Origin: Bifidobacterium sp.
GTDB lineage: Bacteria; Actinomycetota; Actinomycetes; Actinomycetales; Bifidobacteriaceae
Direction: 5' to 3'
NCBI GenBank assembly: GCA_022649135.1
Contig: JALCNP010000008.1
Span: 35,066-99,065 of the forward strand
Length of the DNA: 64,000 bases
In this document: positions 16,474-24,641 of the stretch, one piece after another
How positions within the stretch are numbered: the stretch's first letter is position 1
How the letters are laid out: every line of letters starts with the position of its first letter
Translations under genes and position numbers: made by a program
Notes under the pieces: generated by a model
Databases searched by the model: none
What the model was told of the DNA's origin: nothing
The model's input: the letters and a program-made list of their open reading frames with translations, nothing else

Positions 16474-17076
16474 ATGAACGCATACACCCTTCCCGACCTC
16501 CCCTATGACTATTCCGCCCTGGAGCCATACATCTCCGGCCGAATCATGGAGCTGCACCACTCCAAACACCATCAGGCATACGTCACCGGGGCGAACACCG
16601 CCCTGGAGCAGCTGGCCCAGGCCAGGGACAGCAACGACTTCACCTTCATCAACAAACTCGAGAAGGACCTCGCCTTCAATCTCGGCGGCCATATCAACCA
16701 CAGCATCTTCTGGACGAACATGTCCCCCAATGGAGGGGGACGCCCGGAGGGGGAGCTCGCCGCCGCGCTCGACGAGTACTTCGGATCCTTCGACAAGTTC
16801 CAGGCTCAATTCACCGCCACCGCCCTCGGGGTGCAGGGATCAGGCTGGGCGGTGCTCGCCTGGGACTCTCTCGCGCAGCGGCCCGTGGTGTTCCAGCTGC
16901 TTGACCAGCAGGACAACATGCCCGCCGGCATGATTCCCCTCCTGCAGCTGGACGTATGGGAGCATGCCTACTATCTGGATTATCAGAACGTGCGCGCCGA
17001 CTATGTGAAGGCGTTCTGGAACATCGCCAACTGGGACGACGCAGCACGCAGGCTCGCCAACGCCATCCGCAAGTAG
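16474..17076 (+). CDS. sodA: Superoxide dismutase, Mn/Fe type
   Basis: This 200-residue protein has all expected metal ligands: His in ELHHSKHHQAYV, His in GGHINHSIFW, and Asp/His in DVWEHAYYLDYQN. The GGH and glycine-rich NGGGRP segments suit Mn or cambialistic enzymes, but the metal cannot be fixed by eye. ATG 16474 has AAAGGA 7 bases upstream and gives standard length. The same frame stays open to 16234, which has its own strong ribosome site, allowing an 80-residue extension. Most bifidobacteria lack this enzyme. Confidence 0.95.
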   Translation: MNAYTLPDLPYDYSALEPYISGRIMELHHSKHHQAYVTGANTALEQLAQARDSNDFTFINKLEKDLAFNLGGHINHSIFWTNMSPNGGGRPEGELAAALDEYFGSFDKFQAQFTATALGVQGSGWAVLAWDSLAQRPVVFQLLDQQDNMPAGMIPLLQLDVWEHAYYLDYQNVRADYVKAFWNIANWDDAARRLANAIRK

Positions 17077-17116
17077 CAGCCCCCAGGGATTTCGTGAGCC
17101 ACCCGTTGCGGTCACG

Positions 17117-17152
17117 GCCCGCAGCCCATGGAACCATCCACGGGCTGCGGGC
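17117..17152. terminator. Hairpin between convergent sodA and MFS genes
   Basis: A 15-bp stem with one mismatch (arms 17117-17131 and 17138-17152) and a 6-base loop lies 40 bases after sodA. It is likely a bidirectional terminator. Confidence 0.75.
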
Positions 17153-17213
17153 CCGCTGATTCACGCCAGCCCGGTCGGTCCGCGAACACACCGGTTCCGC
17201 GCGCACCTGGCTC

Positions 17214-18494
17214 CTATGGGTGGATCACCGTGTCCTGTGCCAGGCGCGCATGCAGATTCTGATCGAAAAGACGCACCGAGGGCACCGCCGCGATGAGTGC
17301 CGCACACAGCAGCGCACCCACGCCGGCGACCACAAACATCCACTGCACGCCGATGCGATCGGCGACGGGACCGGCGATCACAAGCCCCACCGGGCCGGAG
17401 AGATTCATCAGAGACATCTGCACCCCGAAAACCCGTCCGAGCTCCTGCGGCGGAAACGACTGCTGCACCATGGCCGTGGGCAGCGTCCCCGGGAACGCCG
17501 TCGCCAACCCGGCGAGGGTGTTAAGAGCCACGAACATCGCGAAGCCACGCATGGTGGGCGGAAGAACGCCACACAGACCAAAGGACACGCCGAGCACGCC
17601 CATGGCCACCATGACGGGCCGCACCCGGTCGTTCCACTTGCCGTAGGCGCCGATGATCGCCCCTCCGGCGAGGGAACCGACCGACCACACCATCTCCACG
17701 ATGCCCGCCTGCGCGACTGTTCCATGAAAGAATGCGATGGTCATCAGCGGGTACATGCTTGCGGCCGGCATCAGCGTCAGCCCGAACAGGGAGCTGATGG
17801 CGATCATGGGCCACAGTCCCCTTGCGGTGCCGATTCTCTTCAGACCGAATATCGCATCGGCGACGACATGCGGCCGTTCGCCTAAGGTTGCGGCATTCGA
17901 GCGGATGGTTATGAAGAGCAGCATCACGATGCCCAGTGCGGCACCGAGCACGTCCAGAAGGATCAGGGCATTGATCGGGACGAACCCGTACAGCATCGCC
18001 CCCAGCGCCGGGGACACGATAAGGGTCGCGGATTGCACCATGCCCAGCTGGCCGTTGATCTGCGTGATATGGGACGGGGGAACCAGCGTCGGAACGATGG
18101 ATTGGATGGTGGGCATCTGGAAGGTCTGGGCGACCGCCCTCACCAGCAGGGACACATACACCAGCCACAGGGGGAAGGTCGAATTCACGGTGCCGACCAC
18201 GGACAGGACCACCGCCGCGGCCGCGGCGACCACATCGGGAACGATCAGCAACGCCTTCTTGTTCCATCGATCGACGAACGTGCCGACGAAGGGGCTGAGA
18301 ACCACCATGGGAAGCATGGCAAGCAGCGTCGCCCGACTGAGGACCGTGGCGGATCCAGATTTCTGGGTGAGATACCAGACAATGGCATATTGAACGACCA
18401 TCGAGGTGATTCCGGTGATGAACTGGCTCGCCAGAAACAGAAGGCTGTTCAATCGCCATGGCCCGGGAAGCGCCGGGGCTTGCGGATGGTTCAT
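17214..18494 (-). CDS. MFS exporter, DHA3-like
   Basis: This protein of about 426 residues starts at ATG 18494 (MNHPQAPALPGPWRLNSLLF). It has about 12 hydrophobic segments and the MFS loop VGTFVDRWNKKALLIVPDVV. Overall it resembles the DHA3 drug/macrolide efflux group. Substrate is unknown. The frame extends upstream to 18800 but that part looks non-coding. The ribosome site is weak. It is divergent from the aldehyde dehydrogenase gene. Confidence 0.85.
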   Translation of the reverse strand: MNHPQAPALPGPWRLNSLLFLASQFITGITSMVVQYAIVWYLTQKSGSATVLSRATLLAMLPMVVLSPFVGTFVDRWNKKALLIVPDVVAAAAAVVLSVVGTVNSTFPLWLVYVSLLVRAVAQTFQMPTIQSIVPTLVPPSHITQINGQLGMVQSATLIVSPALGAMLYGFVPINALILLDVLGAALGIVMLLFITIRSNAATLGERPHVVADAIFGLKRIGTARGLWPMIAISSLFGLTLMPAASMYPLMTIAFFHGTVAQAGIVEMVWSVGSLAGGAIIGAYGKWNDRVRPVMVAMGVLGVSFGLCGVLPPTMRGFAMFVALNTLAGLATAFPGTLPTAMVQQSFPPQELGRVFGVQMSLMNLSGPVGLVIAGPVADRIGVQWMFVVAGVGALLCAALIAAVPSVRLFDQNLHARLAQDTVIHP

Positions 18495-18823
18495 GGTGAG
18501 GGCTTTCTCATTGGCTCGTAGCGGGCGGCGGCATCCATGCGCGGACGAGCACCCATGCGGCCCGTCCGGCAGTCGCAGACGAGCCCGCGGCACCGCAAGC
18601 GGCACGGCCACGGCCCCCAAGGACGGCGCCTTGCGCACACCCAGTGTATCGCAGACCCCGGGCCAGTTGTTTCGAGAAGGTGACGGGGACCTTCTCGGAC
18701 GACACCGCGCGAAACCGCCGCCCGTCGCGCGCCGGCAGGTACGGCGCGGTGGCCGCGAAGCATAAGCTGCAAGAAAACAGGCGACGCGGACACGGACCAT
18801 CGACGCCTATTGTGGTAGAAGGC

Positions 18824-20344
18824 ATGACTGCCGCACGACGGAAGGCCCGATCGGCGCAGGCGCAAACGGCCGCGGCACACGCGCCGACGGCAACGACCAC
18901 GATTCTTGCAAGGCAGGCGATTATGAACGACAGGGAAACGGTGATCTTCACCCATCTGCGCAACGGCTTCGACCGAGGCATCTCACGGCCTCTCTCCTGG
19001 AGGGCGTACCAGCTGGACTCGATGGCCCGCATGGTGAGGGACAATGCAGAAAGGATCACCCGGGCGGTGCACGCCGACATGGGCAAGCCTCCCGCCGAGA
19101 CCGTTCTCATGGAAATCGACATGCTGATGCACGAGATCCGTTTCGTCAAACCCCGCATGCGGATGTGGGCGGCACGCCATCACAAGGCGGCCCCGATCCT
19201 CATGCAGCCCGCACGCACATGGACCCATGCCCGGCCGCAGGGGGTCGTTCTCGTCATCTCACCGTGGAACTACCCTCTTCTTCTCAGTCTGCAGCCCATG
19301 GTCGATGCGATCGCCGCGGGGAACTGCGTGTGCCTCAAGCCATCCGAGCTTGCGCCGCAGACAAGCCGTCTCCTTGCCGAGCTTGTGCCGCGGTACCTCG
19401 ACCCACGGGCGGTCGCGGTCGTCGAGGGGGATGCCGGGACGGCGACCCGGCTTCTCTCCCAGTCCTTCGATCATGTGTTCTACACCGGCTCCGGCCGCGT
19501 AGGGAAAATCGTCATGCACGCGGCAGCCGAGCATCTCACGCCCGTCACACTCGAGCTGGGCGGCAAGTCGCCGGTTTTCGTCGACGGGTCGACGAACGTG
19601 AGAGTCGCGGCACGTCGAATCGCATGGGGGCGCTTCATCAACGCCGGCCAAACATGCGTCGCCCCGGACTACGTCCTCGCCACGCCGGATGTCGCGGACG
19701 AGCTCACGAAGGAAATCGGCAGGGCGATCCGCATGTTCTTCGGCGCCGACCCCCGCGCCAGTTCGAGCTATGCGCGAATCATCAACGTACGGCAGTTCGA
19801 TCGGCTCGTCGGTCTTCTGCCACGCGCCGAGGGATCCGGGACCCCGGGGAAGCCGAAGCCACAGGAGGGTTGCGGCCGCATCGCCTTCGGTGGATCGCAC
19901 GATCGCGACGACCTGTATGTCGAACCGACGGTTCTGACAGAAGTCGACCCCGATTCCGCCGTGATGAGGGAAGAGATATTCGGCCCGATACTACCGGTTC
20001 TGACGATTCCCGACGCAGTCCGTGCGGCACGTTTCATCAATTCACGACCGCATCCGCTGTCCACCTACGTGTTCAGCAGAAACCCGCGGACCAGAGCGCT
20101 TTTCGAAGACTCCGTCGCAACCGGTGCCCTGGGGTTCGGCCTTCCTCTGGGCCATCTTGCGTCCAGCCGACTGCCGTTCTCGGGAATGAAGGATTCCGGT
20201 CTGGGGACCTATCACGGGAAGGCCGGCTTCCTCGAATTCTCCCATGTCACCTCCGTGACGAGCAAACCCGGCGTACCCGATACGCTGAGAATCGCCTATC
20301 CCCCATACACCGACCCCAAGCGGCGCCTGTTCCGTCTCCTGTAG
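18824..20344 (+). CDS. Aldehyde dehydrogenase family protein
   Basis: This protein of about 506 residues starts at 18824, or 18923 for 473 residues; the latter may be the core start. It has the ALDH motifs VISPWNYPLLL, FYTGSGRVGKIV, the general base Glu in TLELGGKSP and the catalytic Cys in NAGQTCVAPDYVL. The C terminus (PPYTDPKRRLFRLL) resembles class 3 fatty-aldehyde or coniferyl-aldehyde dehydrogenases. It oxidises an unidentified aldehyde with NAD(P). Confidence 0.88.
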   Translation: MTAARRKARSAQAQTAAAHAPTATTTILARQAIMNDRETVIFTHLRNGFDRGISRPLSWRAYQLDSMARMVRDNAERITRAVHADMGKPPAETVLMEIDMLMHEIRFVKPRMRMWAARHHKAAPILMQPARTWTHARPQGVVLVISPWNYPLLLSLQPMVDAIAAGNCVCLKPSELAPQTSRLLAELVPRYLDPRAVAVVEGDAGTATRLLSQSFDHVFYTGSGRVGKIVMHAAAEHLTPVTLELGGKSPVFVDGSTNVRVAARRIAWGRFINAGQTCVAPDYVLATPDVADELTKEIGRAIRMFFGADPRASSSYARIINVRQFDRLVGLLPRAEGSGTPGKPKPQEGCGRIAFGGSHDRDDLYVEPTVLTEVDPDSAVMREEIFGPILPVLTIPDAVRAARFINSRPHPLSTYVFSRNPRTRALFEDSVATGALGFGLPLGHLASSRLPFSGMKDSGLGTYHGKAGFLEFSHVTSVTSKPGVPDTLRIAYPPYTDPKRRLFRLL

Positions 20345-20426
20345 GGCGCCGTCCGCACGGTCGCCGCATCGGAGCGATGAATTACGATGACATCATCGTG
20401 TCTCATCGAAAAGATAGAATCGGGGC

Positions 20427-21704
20427 ATGAGCAAGCAGAAGAGTCCGGGCGACGACATCACCTCATCGGGGAAAACCTCCGACGGCCTTCCCTATTCCCA
20501 GATGCTGACGGGGACGAAACCCCCGGCCACCCCCCTTCTGCAGACGATACGCGAGATGGATCTGCGGGACCGCGATGAGTTCGACCGGCCAGGGGGCAGC
20601 TCCGCGACGTTTGAGGATCGCCCATGCCCCCGTCAGGACCTTACCTTCGACGACGCCCAAAAAACCTTCCGCCACATCGGGGTCGAGTGGAGCGACAAGC
20701 GACTCGAGGAGTGGCACGTCACCGGCCCCTCGCAGACCTTCACCAACCTTGCGCTGCTGCTCAGCGACCAGTGCCCCTATCTGACGAAATGCGCGGTTTT
20801 CGCATCCGACACGAAGACGAATCTCCTCGACCACCACGAATGCGGCGGATCCGTTGTTTCCCAGATTCGTCGGACGCTGTCCTACATCGTCGGGCGCTGC
20901 GGGGAAAGCTGGCCCGTTCCCGCCGTGCAGGAGGCGCTGGTCAATGCGCTGGTGCACCGCGACTACAACTATTCCGGCCCCACCATCGTCAATCAATTCG
21001 CCAGCAGAATAGAGGTGATCTCCCTGGGCGGCCTGGTGCACGGTCTGGAGGTGAACGATCTTCTCAACGGAATCTCCCAGGCCCGCAACCCCCATCTTGC
21101 GCAGATCCTCAGCATGCTGGGCCTATGCAACAACTACGGCATCGGAATCCAGCACATCATGGACATCTACGAGGACAACGAAACCAGCCCCCAGCTATGC
21201 GTCGGTCCATCCTCCGTGGCGGTGATACTGCCGAAAACCATGCCGCTCAACCGTGGCACACCCTACACCGACGGAACGGAATCGACCAGGCACGACGATC
21301 CCTCCTCCCCCGAGGCCGCATTACACCCGCCGACAGCCCAGCGCTACATATTCCCCTCACCGACGCAATCGGTCACCCACGACCATGCGCTGGCCCTGAC
21401 GGGGATGAGAGTGATCGGGTGCGCACCCCTGCAGGTGGCGTTTCTCGGCCACGGCTGCGCCGATCCCGAACGCGACGGCGCGAGACCCCTGGCCGACGCG
21501 ACGCAGCCGTACCCCGTGCACACCCTGGAGCAAATCACCCTGCACTATCTGGCCAGCGCCGGGGTCCCCCTCACCCGCGCCCAGATCCAGCGCAACCTCG
21601 GAGTGAACAAGAACCAGGCCGCGCACCTGTTGCGCCAGCTCACCCGGCAGGGCAAGGTACGCATGGAGGGGCAATCCAGGGCGACCCTTTATTCGCTGCC
21701 GTAG
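20427..21704 (+). CDS. RecG/Schlafen-like ATPase-fold regulator
   Basis: This 425-residue protein contains the RecG-like HATPase_c_4 core: VPAVQEALVNALVHRDYNYS, RIEVISLGGLVHGLEV and SQARNPHLAQILSMLGL. The C terminus is a winged-helix-like region (LTRAQIQRNLGVNKNQAAHLL). Full relatives start with a complete AlbA_2 (Schlafen) domain, while here the first 120 residues are short and only partly recognisable. Such proteins are annotated as putative transcriptional regulators or helicase-like proteins, without known function. It stands alone. Confidence 0.7.
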   Translation: MSKQKSPGDDITSSGKTSDGLPYSQMLTGTKPPATPLLQTIREMDLRDRDEFDRPGGSSATFEDRPCPRQDLTFDDAQKTFRHIGVEWSDKRLEEWHVTGPSQTFTNLALLLSDQCPYLTKCAVFASDTKTNLLDHHECGGSVVSQIRRTLSYIVGRCGESWPVPAVQEALVNALVHRDYNYSGPTIVNQFASRIEVISLGGLVHGLEVNDLLNGISQARNPHLAQILSMLGLCNNYGIGIQHIMDIYEDNETSPQLCVGPSSVAVILPKTMPLNRGTPYTDGTESTRHDDPSSPEAALHPPTAQRYIFPSPTQSVTHDHALALTGMRVIGCAPLQVAFLGHGCADPERDGARPLADATQPYPVHTLEQITLHYLASAGVPLTRAQIQRNLGVNKNQAAHLLRQLTRQGKVRMEGQSRATLYSLP

Positions 21705-21885
21705 TCTCCTCGTCGCGGGGAGGCCGCACCCGACACCCCCGGATCACCCGTCCCTCGATCGCACGTCCCTCCGCCCTGCGCTCCCGCCGTCCCCCTCCAC
21801 GCACAGCGGAGCGCGGACAGGATTACGGTATAGACATTTCGGATAGCCCCTCCCCCACGCCCAGCGGCGGGAACGGGGGCGGCTC

Positions 21886-22827
21886 CTAGAGTTTCGCGAG
21901 ACGAGAAAGCACGCGGATTCTCGAAAAATACGCCTCCTCGCTCAGCCCGTCGACAGTGGGCGTGTTCCTCAACGTGACCCCGTCCAGACCTCCGGCGCCG
22001 GCGATCCGGGCAAGAACATCCCTGTGCCACGACTCCTCAAGAAGCGGCTCCGTCTGGCGGCAGCCCATGGCATACAACGCGCACACCAGAGCATGGCCTC
22101 CCCAGTTCGAGGTCCCCGACACGATGAGCTCCTGGGTCGCCACGGTGCAGGCTATCCTCTCGCCATGCCTCACGATCCCCTCGATGGCATAGGGGGCGAT
22201 GCGGCCCATCCCTATCTCATTGCCGCCATCCCCGATTCCGATCGTATGAAGACCCAGGTGGGAAAGCCTGCTCAGAGGGGCGGTCCATTCGAGAATGTCG
22301 ATTCCCCTCATGTTCCGGGGGCTGCCGTCGCGAGAGGGCCCCACCCTTTCGATGAAGATGACGGTGTCCACCCTATTGTCGCGGACGAAATCGCGCATCT
22401 TCTGAAACCAGGAATCGAATCCGGATCCGCCGGGGGCGATGAGAACATGGTCCTCGGGCAGCGAGCCGCACGCACTCGCCTGCACCACCGGCCGGCACCA
22501 CGAATCACTGACCAGCCAGGCATCCCCTCCAATGGCCCTGAGGGCGGCACACAGCTCGACGGCCCCCACCGGACCGTCGGATTCCGCGGCGGGAACGGCA
22601 GCCTTGGGAATGAAGAAGCCGGTGACCACCAAGGCCCTGCTGGGACGGGCCGCGAACATCCGGGCGGCGCGAAACAGATCGCCACGGACAAAGGTCATCA
22701 GCGTTTCGCTCCCCCTCCCCACATCGCTGGCGGCCGCGGTCTGAAGTCTGGAGACGGCGTGGTATCTCAGCAGACTCCGCAGACTCGCTCTCCCGCCGAC
22801 ACCGGACCTCACCGAATCATTCATCAT
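21886..22827 (-). CDS. DUF4392 protein (C-terminal half of D-glutamate cyclase)
   Basis: This 313-residue protein carries the DUF4392 signature: FFIPKAAVPAAESDGPVGAV, IGIGDGGNEIGMGRI and SGTSNWGGHALVCALYA. In animal D-glutamate cyclase (DGLUCY, C14orf159), DUF4392 forms the C-terminal half and DUF1445 the N-terminal half. Here the two are separate genes at opposite ends of one operon. Its start overlaps the stop of the biotin carboxylase gene (ATGA), so it is translationally coupled and last in the operon. It is predicted to take part in converting D-glutamate to 5-oxoproline. Confidence 0.85.
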   Translation of the reverse strand: MMNDSVRSGVGGRASLRSLLRYHAVSRLQTAAASDVGRGSETLMTFVRGDLFRAARMFAARPSRALVVTGFFIPKAAVPAAESDGPVGAVELCAALRAIGGDAWLVSDSWCRPVVQASACGSLPEDHVLIAPGGSGFDSWFQKMRDFVRDNRVDTVIFIERVGPSRDGSPRNMRGIDILEWTAPLSRLSHLGLHTIGIGDGGNEIGMGRIAPYAIEGIVRHGERIACTVATQELIVSGTSNWGGHALVCALYAMGCRQTEPLLEESWHRDVLARIAGAGGLDGVTLRNTPTVDGLSEEAYFSRIRVLSRLAKL

Positions 22828-24641
22828 CTGCTCTCCTTTGCGCTCGAAGCGTCCTCGACCGTTTGTGCGGTGGCCGTCACCGCGTCGGCCGTCACCGCGA
22901 GAATCTGACCGAATTCGATCAGATCCCCGACATGGGCATGGATGTGGAGGACGCCCCCCATCGTGGCGACGATCTGCGTCTCCATCTTCATCGCCTCGAG
23001 GACGACGACCGGCTCACCCGCCTCGACACGACTCCCATCCTCCACCAGCCAGCGCACCACGGTCCCGGTGATGGTGGAGGGGATGTCCCCCGGATTGGCC
23101 TTCGCCTCGACCGCTCCCCCTTCGGATCGATCGACATCCCGACTCGAGCCAGAGGACGGGGTACCGGTTATGATGCCGGTTCCGGCGGGGATTCCCAGCT
23201 CGACCCGCCTGCCATCCACCTCGACCCACGTGCGCGTGATCCGCGGCCGGCCCGCACGGGTCCCGGGCTCCTCGCCCTCCAGGGTCGAGGCCGGCACGCG
23301 GGGCAGAAACACCTCCTCGATCCAACGGGTATAGACGCGGAAGGAGTCGGGACCGATAAAATCGCTGTCCTCGAACACCGCCCTATCGAAGGGGATGACG
23401 GTGGGGACTCCGCCAATCGACAATTCGTCCAGCGCCCTGCGCATGCGTCTTATGCATTCGAGACGGGTGGGCGCATGCACGACGAGCTTCGCAAGCATCG
23501 AATCGAACTGCCCGGGAATGGCGGAGCCGGCGGCGACTCCCGTGTCAAAGCGGATTCCGGGTCCGCTGGGGATTCTCAAAGCGGTGATCGTTCCCGGGAA
23601 CGGAACGAATCCCCGGGAGGGATCCTCGGCATTGATCCGGCATTCCATCGCATGCCCCTGCGCATGCGCGTGCAGGCCCTCGATCGATTCTCCTTCGGCG
23701 ATGCGCAACTGCAGCTGAACCAGATCGAGCCCCGACACCAATTCGGTGACGGGATGCTCGACCTGGACGCGGGTGTTGACCTCCATGAATGACAGGGTTC
23801 CGTCATCGGACACCAGAAACTCCACGGTTCCCAGACCCACATACCCCACCCGGGAGCAGATGGCCACCGCGGCATTCTCCAGGCGCGCGAGGATTCCCCC
23901 CTCCAGGAAGGGCGCGGGGGCCTCCTCGATCAGCTTCTGGTTGCGCCTCTGGAGCGAGCAGTCGCGCGTTCCCACGGCGACGACATGACCATGGGTGTCC
24001 GCCACGATCTGAACCTCGACATGGCGTGGTCTGTCCAGAAAACGTTCGATGAAGCAGTCGCCGTTGCCAAAGGCCACCAGAGCCTCATGCGTCGCGGATT
24101 CGAAGGCCTCGCGCACATCCTCGAGCCTGCGCACCACCTTGAGCCCGCGACCGCCACCGCCGTACACCGCCTTGATCGCTATCGGCAGCCCGTGCGTCCT
24201 GGCGAAGTCGACCACCTCACGCGCGTCATGGACCGGGGCGGTCGTTCCCGGGGCCATGGGGGCGCCGACCTCCGCCGCTATGGCCCGCGCACGGACCTTG
24301 TCCCCCAAATCCCGGATCGTCTCCGGCGAGGGACCGATCCACACCAGTCCGGCGTCGATGACGGCCTGTGCGAACTGAGCGTTTTCGGAAAGGAACCCGT
24401 AGCCGGGGTGTACGGCATCCGCATGGGACCGCAGCGCCGCGTCCACCACGGCCTCGATGTTCAGGTAGGTCCCTGCCGCCGAACGACCCGGAAGGGCATA
24501 GGCCTCATCCGCCAGGTGCACGAAAAGCGAATCGGCGTCATCGTCCGCATACACCGCTATGGCCGTTCTCCCGCCGTCATGGCAGGCATGGATGATGCGG
24601 ACCGCGATTTCACCGCGGTTGGCGATAAGAACCCTATGCAT
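22824..24641 (-). CDS. Biotin carboxylase fused to a biotin carrier domain
   Basis: This 605-residue protein has an N-terminal biotin carboxylase (MHRVLIANRGEIAVRIIHAC, ATP-grasp loop GGGGRGLKVV, VEHPVTELVSG) and a C-terminal biotinyl domain with the lysine in EAMKMET (about residue 552). It resembles acyl-CoA carboxylase alpha chains, but no carboxyltransferase gene lies nearby. In many bacteria accC/accB-like genes sit with pxpABC (ycsF-kipI-kipA), and their role there is not settled. It overlaps pxpBC by 8 bases and the DUF4392 gene by 4. Confidence 0.88.
   Translation of the reverse strand: MHRVLIANRGEIAVRIIHACHDGGRTAIAVYADDDADSLFVHLADEAYALPGRSAAGTYLNIEAVVDAALRSHADAVHPGYGFLSENAQFAQAVIDAGLVWIGPSPETIRDLGDKVRARAIAAEVGAPMAPGTTAPVHDAREVVDFARTHGLPIAIKAVYGGGGRGLKVVRRLEDVREAFESATHEALVAFGNGDCFIERFLDRPRHVEVQIVADTHGHVVAVGTRDCSLQRRNQKLIEEAPAPFLEGGILARLENAAVAICSRVGYVGLGTVEFLVSDDGTLSFMEVNTRVQVEHPVTELVSGLDLVQLQLRIAEGESIEGLHAHAQGHAMECRINAEDPSRGFVPFPGTITALRIPSGPGIRFDTGVAAGSAIPGQFDSMLAKLVVHAPTRLECIRRMRRALDELSIGGVPTVIPFDRAVFEDSDFIGPDSFRVYTRWIEEVFLPRVPASTLEGEEPGTRAGRPRITRTWVEVDGRRVELGIPAGTGIITGTPSSGSSRDVDRSEGGAVEAKANPGDIPSTITGTVVRWLVEDGSRVEAGEPVVVLEAMKMETQIVATMGGVLHIHAHVGDLIEFGQILAVTADAVTATAQTVEDASSAKESR

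Noticed and set aside
14867..16528. A 553-codon minus-strand frame
   Set aside because: It is antisense to the acetoin-type reductase and extends through its terminator; there is no recognisable domain.
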